Assembly: GCA_019689775.1 (NCBI GenBank) | Contig: JADGGV010000150.1 | Location: forward strand, 1 to 8,333 | From: Gemmatimonadota bacterium | GTDB taxonomy: Bacteria; Gemmatimonadota; Gemmatimonadetes; Longimicrobiales; RSA9 | DNA: 8,333 nucleotides | Reading direction: 5' to 3' | Part shown: one piece after another, positions 1 to 6,738 of the stretch | Layout: each line of letters opens with the position of its first letter | Numbering within the stretch: the first letter of the stretch is position 1 | Position numbers and translations under genes: made by a program | Notes under the pieces: model-generated | What the model was told of the DNA's origin: nothing | Seen by the model: only the letters and a program-made list of their open reading frames with translations | Databases searched by the model: none

Positions 1-51
1 GCGCCGCGCCGCCGGCGCGGCGGCCGGTTCGGTTCGAGGCTGCTCGGTCAT
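1..51 (-). CDS. Start of a further downstream gene, truncated by the window edge (hypothetical)
   Basis: An ATG at 51-49 opens 17 codons that run off the left edge without a stop. The translation begins MTEQPRTEPAAAPAARR, a hydrophilic, Pro/Ala-rich start with no signal peptide in the visible part. A purine-rich AAGGA sits at 59-55, only 3 nt before the ATG, which is closer than ideal but is the only good Shine-Dalgarno-like sequence nearby. It follows the large glycosidase gene on the same strand after a 69-base gap, so it could be the sixth gene of the operon, for example a cytoplasmic glucosidase, transporter or regulator. Too little is visible to name it. In GC-rich DNA a 17-codon open frame is weak evidence; the start codon position, strand and AAGGA are the support. 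Confidence 0.45.
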   Translation of the reverse strand, partial: MTEQPRTEPAAAPAARR

Positions 52-120
52 CGATCCTTCATCGGCGCGTGCGGCGCGGTGCGGTGCGCCCGCGCCACGG
101 CCGCGTCGCGTTCGGGTGCA

Positions 121-3100
121 TCAGGGGACGATCACGATGTCTGCGGGGAGGCGGCGGACGACGACGCCGTCGCCGGTCCACGCCGCCAGATTGCCGTTCA
201 CGGTGACACGCCGCGGCGAGGCCAGCGGCGGCCGCACGACGATGCCGCCGGGCGGGACCGCGACCTCGCCCGCCAGCCGGATACGCACGACGCCCGCCTC
301 GCGCCGCAGCGTCATGTCGAGCGGGCCGTACTCCGTGCGCAGCCCCGCGACGCGGACGCCCGGCCCCTCGAGCCACGCCGCGGGGACGCCGGCGGCGACG
401 ACGAGCGTCGAGTCGCGCTCGTCGGCGTAGGCGAACATGTCGAGCGCCGAGCGGATGAAGTCCGAGCCGACCCAGGTGTGCGGCATGTCGCCGATGAATT
501 TGGGCGTGTCGGGGTCCTTCCACACCACCTCGGCCCACTGGTTCCACTGCGGCGGCCGGCGGTCGCGCAGGAAGAAGTCGAGCAGCTCGTGCGCCTTCTC
601 CCGCTCGCCGAGGCGGACGAACGTGCCGACCGCGCGCAGCTCGTACGGCGTGTAGGCGTCCCACGCGACGCGCCCGTCGCGGCGCGCGACGAAGTTCTCG
701 TAGTACCTCTCGAACGTGCGGTGCAGCGCCGGCTCCGGGAGGCGCCCCAGCTCGCCGACGGGCGCGAGCGCGATCGTCGTCGACGTCGCATCGAAGTCCC
801 CGAGCTCGGCGGCGCCGGGGATGTAGTCGATCCGGTGCTCGGCCATGGAGCGGCGCATCGACGCATACAGGTCGCCGCGGAACTCGGCGGCCCAGGCGGC
901 GAAGCGGTCGCGCAGCGAGTCGTCGCGCAGCACGCCGGCGAGGAAGGCGGCATCCTTGAGGCCGCGGAGCGCGAACAGGTCGTCCCAGTACGAGTGCATC
1001 GGCTTGGCCGAGTAGCCCTCGTGGCTGATCGACTGCGGCAGCAGGCCGAAGAGGACCTGCTTGTCCGGCGCGCGGTACTCCGCGGTGCGGCGCTGCTGGC
1101 GCAGCGAGTCGATGTAGAGCGTGGCGGCGCGGACCTTCGGCCAGAGCGCGCGCACGAACGCGGTGTCGTGCGTGAAGCGGAAGTACTCGGCGACGAGGAA
1201 GACGAACTCGCCGTTGCTGTCATTCTCCGGCACCGGGTCGGCGCCGCGCCGATCGACGCAGCAGGGGACCTTGCCGCTCGGGTAGAGGTGACGGGCGTAC
1301 CATTCCGCGAACTCGCGCACCTCGGCGGCGTGGCCGAGGCGGAGCAGCGCGGCGGAGGTGAGCGCACCGTCGCGGATCCAGGAGCGGGAGTAGGCGCGCG
1401 AGCCGGGCTGGATGCCGGGGCCGTCGCGGTTGATCAGGATGTAGGCCAGGTTCGAGCGGATCGTGTTCGCGACATCCGCGGCCGAGGGCGGCAGCTCGAT
1501 CGTCACCCGGTCGAGCGCCTCGCTCCAGTCCCGGATCGTCGCCGCAAGGAGCGAGTCGGCGGCGGCCTCGCCCGACGCGATGCTGGACGCGGCGTGCAGC
1601 GGGATGGCGACGACGACGGCGCGGGTGGCGCGCGGCGGCAGCTCGAACGGGAAGGCGAGCGCGCCCGAGGCGAGGCCGGTCGAGTCGGTCACGCTCGCCT
1701 CGTGTGGGAGCCAACCCGTGCGCAGCGCCTCGGCGATGCCGCCGCCGTCGAACGTGGCGGCGCCGAAGCCCGCCGGGCGGGTCAGCGGCACGATGCGGCG
1801 TCGCCCGTCGACGACGACGGCGCCGCCGGCGTAAGCGAGCGAGTGGATCTCCGCGGCGCCGCCGGGCGCGTTCAGGACCTGCGACGGCGGGTTCACCTGG
1901 AGCGGCCGCACGGCCAGGAAGAGCGTGCCGGCACAGCGCTCGGCGGACGGGTTCTCGAGCCGGTAGCGGGCGTAGAGCGTGGATGCGCCGGCGGGGCCGC
2001 CGGCCCAGGTCGTCACGGTGAGCACGGCCGGGCCGGCGGCGCGGCGCACCGACGGGATCGGCAGGTGGTCGCGCGCGAGGCTCGGGGTGCCGGCGCCGTC
2101 CGCCCAGGTGTACAGCCGGCCCTCGGCGTACACGAACGGCTCGATCGAGAACGACCCGGGGAACGGCTCCAGGCGCGCGTCCGTGTCGAAGAGCGCCTCG
2201 ACGGTGTCGCCGGGCGCGCCGACGACCGTCCAGTACGGCTCGTGGCCCGAGAGGTAGCGCGGCCAGCTCCCGCGCGGCGCGTCCGCGGCGACGGCCTCGA
2301 GGAGCCCGTTCCGCGTGGCGCCGAACGCCAGCGGCTGGACGCGCAGCTCGCGCAGCGCGTACCCCGGCGGCGTGAAGCCGGCGGCGCGCCGGCCGCGGTG
2401 GAGCACGAGCCGCAGCCAGCGCGACTCGGTCTCTGGCATCGGCACGTAGTCGCGCCCGCCGTTGCCGCCGCGGACCCGGTACGCCGCGGTCCACGCGCGG
2501 CCGTCCGTGGACGTCTCGACGTCGTAGTCGGTGGCGTAGTCCACGCCCCAGTCGAGGACGATGCCGCCGTACTCGCGCGCCTTGCCGAAGTCGACGACGA
2601 GCGTCTCCTCGCCCATCCCGCGGCTGCGCCACTCCGTGGCCGTGTCGCCGTCGAGCGCCTTCGACGCCTCGCCGCCGGGGCGGGCGGAGGACGCCATCGC
2701 CGCGGGCGTCAGGTCGTAGGGCGTGATCGGCGGGAGCGGCGTGAAGGTGAGGTCGTCGATCCAGACGGTGCCGCGGCCGCCGCTCCCGGCGGTGACGACG
2801 ATCTCGATCGAGCCGACGCGCGTCATCTCCCCGCCGCCGGCGGGCCCCCAGGCGAACTCGATCTGCCGCTTCTTCGTGCGGAGCCGCTGCCACGTCGTGG
2901 GGAACGTGAAGTTGCGGCGATTCAGCCACCAGACGTTGTCGCCCGTCGGGTCGACGAGCTTGAACTCGAGGTTCTCGGGCGGCGCGTCGCCGCGGATGCG
3001 GAACGCGAACTCGTAGTTCGGCGGCAGGTCGAGCGGGAGGGCGCGCCGGGCGATGGCGTAGCCGCCGCCGTGGAAGTCGAAGTCCAGGCGCATGGCGTGG

Positions 3101-3450
3101 CCGTCGCCGGCGGAGTCCGCCGTGATGCGGAGCGTGACGCCGTCGGAGGGGTGCGCGCTCCAGGCGGCGACGTCGCGGAAATCGTCGATGACGCGGGTCG
3201 GGCCCTGCGCGGCGAGCGGCGCGGTGGCGAGGAGCGCGGCGAGGGCCAGCGGGGCGGCGCGGGCGGGCGTGCGCGGCGCCGTCACGCGCCGCGCCCCGGA
3301 CACGCGCACCCCGCACCCGTGCGCCGTGGACGCCGGCGTCTGCGTGGCCGGCCTCGCGTGGACGGGAACGGGGTCGGGCCCGTTCACGTTTACGGGCCCG
3401 TTCACGTCTACGGAATACGGGAAAACGCAGGCGGGCACGTGGACGGTCAT
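121..3450 (-). CDS. Secreted multidomain glycosidase-like protein: carbohydrate-binding sandwich + F5/8 type C + (alpha/alpha)6 catalytic-like domain
   Basis: 1109 residues from the ATG at 3450, which overlaps the permease stop as ATGA; AGGAAG at 3465-3460 may serve it. Residues 1-55 look unlike a protein N-terminus. An in-frame GTG at residue 56 (3285) directly precedes a good signal peptide (hydrophobic about 65-81, ending PLAAQG), so it may be the true start. About 86-238 resembles a CBM11/CIA30-like beta-sandwich (VIDDF start, WIDDLTF end). About 245-373 is a discoidin (F5/8 type C) domain with ALDGDTATEW and a terminal LRELRVQPL strand. About 375-640 looks like a beta-sandwich linker domain. 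About 650-1010 is a six-hairpin glycosidase-like region with SRSWIRDG (688-695), YWDDLFALRG (821-830) and PHTWVGSDFIRSALDMF (990-1006). A beta-rich tail ends at TGA 123-121. Acidic candidates are D694, D823, D824 and E973. The fold suggests hydrolysis or debranching of a glucan outside the cytoplasm; the exact family and substrate are not recognised. Confidence 0.88.
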   Translation of the reverse strand: MTVHVPACVFPYSVDVNGPVNVNGPDPVPVHARPATQTPASTAHGCGVRVSGARRVTAPRTPARAAPLALAALLATAPLAAQGPTRVIDDFRDVAAWSAHPSDGVTLRITADSAGDGHAMRLDFDFHGGGYAIARRALPLDLPPNYEFAFRIRGDAPPENLEFKLVDPTGDNVWWLNRRNFTFPTTWQRLRTKKRQIEFAWGPAGGGEMTRVGSIEIVVTAGSGGRGTVWIDDLTFTPLPPITPYDLTPAAMASSARPGGEASKALDGDTATEWRSRGMGEETLVVDFGKAREYGGIVLDWGVDYATDYDVETSTDGRAWTAAYRVRGGNGGRDYVPMPETESRWLRLVLHRGRRAAGFTPPGYALRELRVQPLAFGATRNGLLEAVAADAPRGSWPRYLSGHEPYWTVVGAPGDTVEALFDTDARLEPFPGSFSIEPFVYAEGRLYTWADGAGTPSLARDHLPIPSVRRAAGPAVLTVTTWAGGPAGASTLYARYRLENPSAERCAGTLFLAVRPLQVNPPSQVLNAPGGAAEIHSLAYAGGAVVVDGRRRIVPLTRPAGFGAATFDGGGIAEALRTGWLPHEASVTDSTGLASGALAFPFELPPRATRAVVVAIPLHAASSIASGEAAADSLLAATIRDWSEALDRVTIELPPSAADVANTIRSNLAYILINRDGPGIQPGSRAYSRSWIRDGALTSAALLRLGHAAEVREFAEWYARHLYPSGKVPCCVDRRGADPVPENDSNGEFVFLVAEYFRFTHDTAFVRALWPKVRAATLYIDSLRQQRRTAEYRAPDKQVLFGLLPQSISHEGYSAKPMHSYWDDLFALRGLKDAAFLAGVLRDDSLRDRFAAWAAEFRGDLYASMRRSMAEHRIDYIPGAAELGDFDATSTTIALAPVGELGRLPEPALHRTFERYYENFVARRDGRVAWDAYTPYELRAVGTFVRLGEREKAHELLDFFLRDRRPPQWNQWAEVVWKDPDTPKFIGDMPHTWVGSDFIRSALDMFAYADERDSTLVVAAGVPAAWLEGPGVRVAGLRTEYGPLDMTLRREAGVVRIRLAGEVAVPPGGIVVRPPLASPRRVTVNGNLAAWTGDGVVVRRLPADIVIVP
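3375..3410. repeat. Two tandem 18-bp repeats with an embedded palindrome
   Basis: The unit CGGGCCCGTTCACGTTTA (3375-3392) is followed directly by a copy differing at one base, T to C (3393-3410), and a partial third unit (CGG). The junction creates an interrupted palindrome at 3386-3407: ACGT, 2 nt, ACGGGCCCGT, 2 nt, ACGT. It lies within the first 75-195 bases of the fifth gene as started at 3450, where it would encode VDVNGP-VNVNGP, and upstream of the alternative GTG start at 3285. It is more like a cis element or hairpin than protein-driven sequence. Confidence 0.75.
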
Positions 3451-4271
3451 CCCTTCAGGCTTCCTGCGGTGAGCCCCTGGATGTAGTACCGCTGGAGGAA
3501 CAGGAACGTGAGCAGCACCGGGAGCACGGTGAGCACCGACCCGGCCATCATCAGCTCCGTGTCCTGCACGTGCTCGCCGACCAGGTTCGCGAGGGCGACG
3601 GGGAGCGTGTACATCGAGCCGTCGCTCAGCACGATGAGCGGCCACATGAAGTCGTTCCACGTGCTCAGGAACGTGAAGATCGCGAACGTCGCCAGGATCG
3701 GCGTGATCACGGGGAGCACGACCGACCGGTAGATGCGGAACTCGCCGGCGCCGTCGATGCGGGCGGCGTCGAGGAGGTCGTCCGGGAGCGCGAGCACGTA
3801 CTGGCGGATGAGGAAGATGCCGAAGATGCTCGACATCCCGGGGATGATGACCGCCCAGTACGTGTTGACGAGGTGTAGCTCCTTGAACAGCAGGAAGAGC
3901 GGGAGCATCGACACCTGGACCGGGACGACGAGGCCCGCCGACAGCAGCGCGAAGAGCCGGTCGCGGCCGCGGAAGCGGAACTTCGCGAGCGCGTAGCCGG
4001 CCATCGAGTTGACGAGGATCGAGAGCAGCGTCACCGAGACGGAGACGATGGCGCTGTTGAGGAACGCGCGGCCGAGCTCGAGGCGCGTGAAGAGGTCGCG
4101 GTAGTGCTCGAGCGTGACGGCGCGCGGGAGCAGCCGCGGCGGGTACGTGCTGGCCTCGCCCGTGGGCATGAGCGACGCCGAGACCATCCACAGCATCGGC
4201 AGCAGCGCGAGCGCCGCGCCGGCGAGGAGCGCGGCGTAGAGGAGCGCGCGGCCGAGCCAGCGTCGCCTCAT
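3447..4271 (-). CDS. ABC sugar transporter inner-membrane permease (MalG/UgpE type)
   Basis: 274 residues. ATG at 4271 overlaps the previous permease stop as ATGA, with GGGAG at 4284-4280 (8 nt spacing). This is a binding-protein-dependent permease of the carbohydrate uptake type 1 (CUT1) family. It has a hydrophobic first segment (about 9-30), a periplasmic loop (about 35-70) and five further membrane segments. The cytoplasmic EAA loop, which docks on the ATPase, reads DAARIDGAG with LP at 168-187. TWNDFMWPL (204-212) and the C-terminal QGLTAGSLKG are typical of MalG-type subunits. It pairs with the MalF-type permease just upstream to form the channel. Length and motifs are complete, so I expect it to be functional. 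Substrate specificity cannot be read from the permease; the neighbouring GH144-like gene suggests a gluco-oligosaccharide. Confidence 0.96.
   Translation of the reverse strand: MRRRWLGRALLYAALLAGAALALLPMLWMVSASLMPTGEASTYPPRLLPRAVTLEHYRDLFTRLELGRAFLNSAIVSVSVTLLSILVNSMAGYALAKFRFRGRDRLFALLSAGLVVPVQVSMLPLFLLFKELHLVNTYWAVIIPGMSSIFGIFLIRQYVLALPDDLLDAARIDGAGEFRIYRSVVLPVITPILATFAIFTFLSTWNDFMWPLIVLSDGSMYTLPVALANLVGEHVQDTELMMAGSVLTVLPVLLTFLFLQRYYIQGLTAGSLKG
3460..3465 (-). promoter_or_regulatory. Ribosome-binding site candidate for the large glycosidase
   Basis: AGGAAG reads on the minus strand 9 nt before the ATG at 3450. A second purine run, GAAGGG, abuts the ATG itself, too close to act normally. 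Together with the ATGA overlap this favours initiation at 3450 by coupling. It does not exclude the internal GTG at 3285, which has only a GGGG 8 nt upstream (3297-3294). Confidence 0.45.
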
Positions 4272-5236
4272 CGCGCGCGCTCCCGGCCGAGCCGGAGCTG
4301 GAGAACCGTGGCGCCGAGGATCACGAGGAAGAGGACGAACGCGATGGCGGCGGCGTAGCCCATGCGCCACCAGCGGAAGCCCTCCTCGTACATGTAGAGC
4401 ACCATGGTCGTGGTGGCGCGGAGCGGGCCGCCGGCGGTCATGACGTACGGCTCGGCGAAGACCTGGAGGAAGCCGATCATGGTGATGACGGCGACGAAGA
4501 GGAGCGTCGGCGCGAGCATCGGCAGCGTGATGTGCCAGAAGCGGCGGACGGGCCCGGCGCCGTCCAGCTCGGCGGCCTCGTACAGCTCGCCGGGGATGTT
4601 CTGAAGCCCGGCGATCAGGATGAGCATGTTGTAGCCGAAGTTCTTCCAGACGGCCATCAGGATGATGGCGGGCATCGCCCAGCGGGGGTTGCCGAGCCAG
4701 TCGATCGGCTGGAAGCCGAGCGCCTGGAGGCCGTAGTTCAGCAGACCGTAGCGCGGGTGGTAGAGGTAGCGCCAGACGATCGCCACGGCGACGAGCGTGG
4801 TCACGAACGGCGCGAAGTAGACCGTGCGGAAGAACGCCTTGAAGCGCGTCGCGCGGGCGTTGACGAGGAGCGCCGCGCCCAGCGAGACGCCGACGGCGAG
4901 CGGGCCGCTCACCGCGGCGAAGTAGAACGTGTTGCGCAGCGCGAGCCAGAAGTCGGGCTCCGCGAGCAGCCGCGCGTAGTTGCCGAAGCCGACGAAGCGG
5001 GCGTTCGCGACGTCGCCCATGGCGTAGATGTCGAAGTCCGTGAAGCTGAGCAGGAACGCGGCGGCGATCGGCAGGAAGAAGAAGATCCCGATCAGCAGCA
5101 GGGCGGGGAGGAGGAAGAGCCAGGCGGCGCGGGCGTGCTCCGGGCGCACCGGCAGGCGCGGCACCCGCGGCGCCGGTCGCTCGGGCGCGAGGACGACCCC
5201 GGCGTCCCGCTCGTCGCGCGAGCCGACGAGCGTCAC
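4268..5236 (-). CDS. ABC sugar transporter inner-membrane permease (MalF/UgpA type)
   Basis: 322 residues, starting at a GTG (5236) that overlaps the binding-protein stop as GTGA. GGGAGG at 5248-5243, 6 nt upstream, is the best ribosome-binding site in the window and fixes this start. About 35 cytoplasmic residues precede the first membrane segment (LFLLPALLLIGIFFFLPIA, 40-58). The FVGFGNYARLL motif (81-91) after it is characteristic of MalF/UgpA-type CUT1 permeases. The EAA loop is EAAELDGAG with LP at 220-239. AEPYVMTAGGP (261-271) is the usual family motif between the last segments. It forms the translocation channel with the next permease and needs an ATPase dimer not encoded here. Length and motifs are normal and no damage is seen. 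Confidence 0.96.
   Translation of the reverse strand: MTLVGSRDERDAGVVLAPERPAPRVPRLPVRPEHARAAWLFLLPALLLIGIFFFLPIAAAFLLSFTDFDIYAMGDVANARFVGFGNYARLLAEPDFWLALRNTFYFAAVSGPLAVGVSLGAALLVNARATRFKAFFRTVYFAPFVTTLVAVAIVWRYLYHPRYGLLNYGLQALGFQPIDWLGNPRWAMPAIILMAVWKNFGYNMLILIAGLQNIPGELYEAAELDGAGPVRRFWHITLPMLAPTLLFVAVITMIGFLQVFAEPYVMTAGGPLRATTTMVLYMYEEGFRWWRMGYAAAIAFVLFLVILGATVLQLRLGRERAR
4280..4284 (-). promoter_or_regulatory. Ribosome-binding site for the MalG-type permease
   Basis: GGGAG on the minus strand, 8 nt before the ATG at 4271, inside the end of the preceding permease gene. It supports the ATGA-overlapping start over longer in-frame extensions, which would run into the upstream gene. Confidence 0.6.
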
Positions 5237-6738
5237 CGGCCGCCTCCCGTCGCCGCGCCCGCGCGCGCGGCCCGCCGCGCCAGCATCCAGCGGCGCTTCT
5301 CGAGGATCTGGTTCACCTCGCCGTCGAGCCGCGACAGCGCCCGCGCGGTCGGCTCGTTCCCGCGGACCGCCCGCTCCGCCGCCGCCGCGACCCGCTGCAC
5401 GATCAGCTCGATCTCCGGCACCTTCGGCAGCGGGCGCACACGCTGGAGCTGCTCGTAGAACGCGCGCATGTGGCGGTTGCCGAGGAGCGACGTGTCGCGC
5501 CAGGCCTCGGTGCGTGCGGGGAGGTCGCCGGTCAGGCGCGTGAAGCGGAGCTGCACGTCGGGGCGGGACAGGAACTCGACGAGCCGCCACGCCTCCGCCG
5601 GATGCGCCGAGCGGCGGAAGATCACCAGGCTCGAGCCGCCGGCCAGGGACGTGCCCGAGGCCGCGCCGGTCGGACCGGGCAACGGCGCCGTCGCCCACTT
5701 CCCCTGCATGTCCGGCGGAAGGCGGTTCCTCATCTCGCCCACGTTCCACGGCCCGGTGATGTACATCGCGAAGAAGCCGCGCGCGAACTCCTGGAAGATG
5801 TTCGAGATCTCCGTCTGGCCGAGCGCCGGGGCCAGCCCATCGCGGAACAGGGCGACGTAGAAGTCGAAGCCCCTCGCGAACGCCGGCTCCGCGAGCGCCG
5901 ACCAGCGCCCGCCATCCCTCAGCAGCGGCGAGCCCGCCTGCATCCCGAGCACGACCGGCTGCGCCCACTCGTTCGTCGGCAGCAGGATCGCATAGCGGCC
6001 GGGGCCGACGACCGCCTTCACGCGCCGCATCGCCTCCAGCCAGCCCGCCCAGTCGCCGGGGATCGCGTCGTAGCCGGCCTGCTTCAGCAGGTCCGTGCGA
6101 TAGAAGAGGACGCGCGTGTCGACGTACCACGGGATGCCGTACACGCGCCCGTCCACGACGTTCGTGTCCCAGATGCCGCGGAAGAAGCCATCCGGCGTCA
6201 CGACCGCGGAGCCGCGGACGTGGCCGTCGAGCGGACGCAGCGCGTCCAGCGCGGCGAACTCCGGGACCCAGGTGTTGCCGAGCTGCGCGACGTCCGGCGT
6301 CGCCTCGCCCACGTGCGCCGTGAGCAGCTTCTCGTGCGCCGCCGTCCACGGGATCTGCTGCACGCGCACCCGGATCCCCGGATTCTCCCGCTCGAACTCC
6401 GACACGAGCTGCCCGACGACCTCGCCCTCGCGCCCCATCCCCCAGAAGCGCAGCGTCACCTGGCCGCCGTCCCGGCCGGTGCGGCAGGCCGACAGCCCGC
6501 AGGCGACGAGGGCGGCGAGCGCGCCCGCGGCGGCGCGGCGTGGCCGGGCGCCGCAGCGCGCGTGGCGGAACGGCGCGAGCGGGACGGCGATCGTGCATGG
6601 GACCGGGCTCGCGGCCCGGTGTGGCTGGGCTGGGGACGCGGGCGGGCGCGCGACCGGGCCTGCGACCGTGCGTGCGGTCGGGGGCGCGGCCCGGTGCCGC
6701 AGGGCCGGGGACAGCCGCGAGCGTACCGGGCTGCGCAT
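5233..6738 (-). CDS. ABC transporter sugar-binding lipoprotein (extracellular solute-binding protein family 1)
   Basis: 501 residues from the ATG at 6738, which shares its A with the stop of the upstream gene (TGATG); GGAG lies 5 nt upstream. The lipoprotein signal is far from the start: basic ARPRR (64-68), hydrophobic AAAGALAALVACG, lipobox LSAC with lipidated Cys85. The mature protein fits the MalE/UgpB-like family: QVTLRFWGMGREGEVVGQLV (93-112), FERENPGIRVRVQQIPW (115-131), TPDVAQLGNTWVPEF (147-161), GIPWYVDTRVLFYRTDLLKQAG (201-222), FARGFFAMYITGPWNV (318-333) and AWRLVEFLSRPDVQLRF (383-399). It should be anchored in the membrane and deliver sugar to the two permeases encoded next. No ATG, GTG or TTG lies in frame between residue 1 and the lipobox, so the roughly 60-residue Arg/Pro/Ala-rich extension has no ordinary start alternative. 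Confidence 0.93.
   Translation of the reverse strand: MRSPVRSRLSPALRHRAAPPTARTVAGPVARPPASPAQPHRAASPVPCTIAVPLAPFRHARCGARPRRAAAGALAALVACGLSACRTGRDGGQVTLRFWGMGREGEVVGQLVSEFERENPGIRVRVQQIPWTAAHEKLLTAHVGEATPDVAQLGNTWVPEFAALDALRPLDGHVRGSAVVTPDGFFRGIWDTNVVDGRVYGIPWYVDTRVLFYRTDLLKQAGYDAIPGDWAGWLEAMRRVKAVVGPGRYAILLPTNEWAQPVVLGMQAGSPLLRDGGRWSALAEPAFARGFDFYVALFRDGLAPALGQTEISNIFQEFARGFFAMYITGPWNVGEMRNRLPPDMQGKWATAPLPGPTGAASGTSLAGGSSLVIFRRSAHPAEAWRLVEFLSRPDVQLRFTRLTGDLPARTEAWRDTSLLGNRHMRAFYEQLQRVRPLPKVPEIELIVQRVAAAAERAVRGNEPTARALSRLDGEVNQILEKRRWMLARRAARAGAATGGGR
5243..5248 (-). promoter_or_regulatory. Ribosome-binding site deciding the GTG start of the MalF-type permease
   Basis: GGGAGG on the minus strand, 6 nt before GTG at 5236. 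It decides the start because no ATG lies near this point in the permease frame. The open frame extends far upstream, but only as a shadow of the binding-protein gene. Confidence 0.75.
6601..6731. repeat. Repeat-rich stretch in the binding-protein N-terminal extension
   Basis: GCGGCCCGGTG occurs at 6611-6621 and again at 6686-6696. The similarity continues imperfectly to about 34 bases (26 identical by hand alignment), a duplication with a 75-bp period. Short ACCGGGC-type words recur near 6602, 6653 and 6725. Between the copies is a perfect hairpin: CGACCG (6663-6668), 6-nt loop, CGGTCG (6675-6680). The stretch covers the codons before the lipoprotein signal and resembles an inter-gene spacer more than conserved coding sequence. 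Confidence 0.55.

Noticed and set aside
73..96. Perfect 7-bp stem (GGCGCGG/CCGCGCC, 10-nt loop) after the large glycosidase as a terminator
   Set aside because: No T-run follows on the transcribed strand, and such GC-only stems arise readily by chance here. Rho-independent termination is not supported.
79..3486. 1135-codon open frame on the plus strand
   Set aside because: It is exactly antisense to the large glycosidase gene. Its translation is Arg/Ala/Glu/Val-rich without recognisable domains, as expected for an antisense shadow in very GC-rich DNA.
3451..4191. Upstream extension of the large glycosidase frame to an ATG at 4191
   Set aside because: The extra 247 codons lie inside the MalG-type permease gene in another frame and translate to His/Arg/Pro-rich nonsense; coupling at 3450 is more reasonable.
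4532..5458. 308-codon plus-strand open frame opposite the MalF-type permease and the binding-protein C-terminus
   Set aside because: Translation is repetitive Arg/Glu/Val-rich sequence with no domains; it mirrors the codon bias of the genes on the opposite strand.
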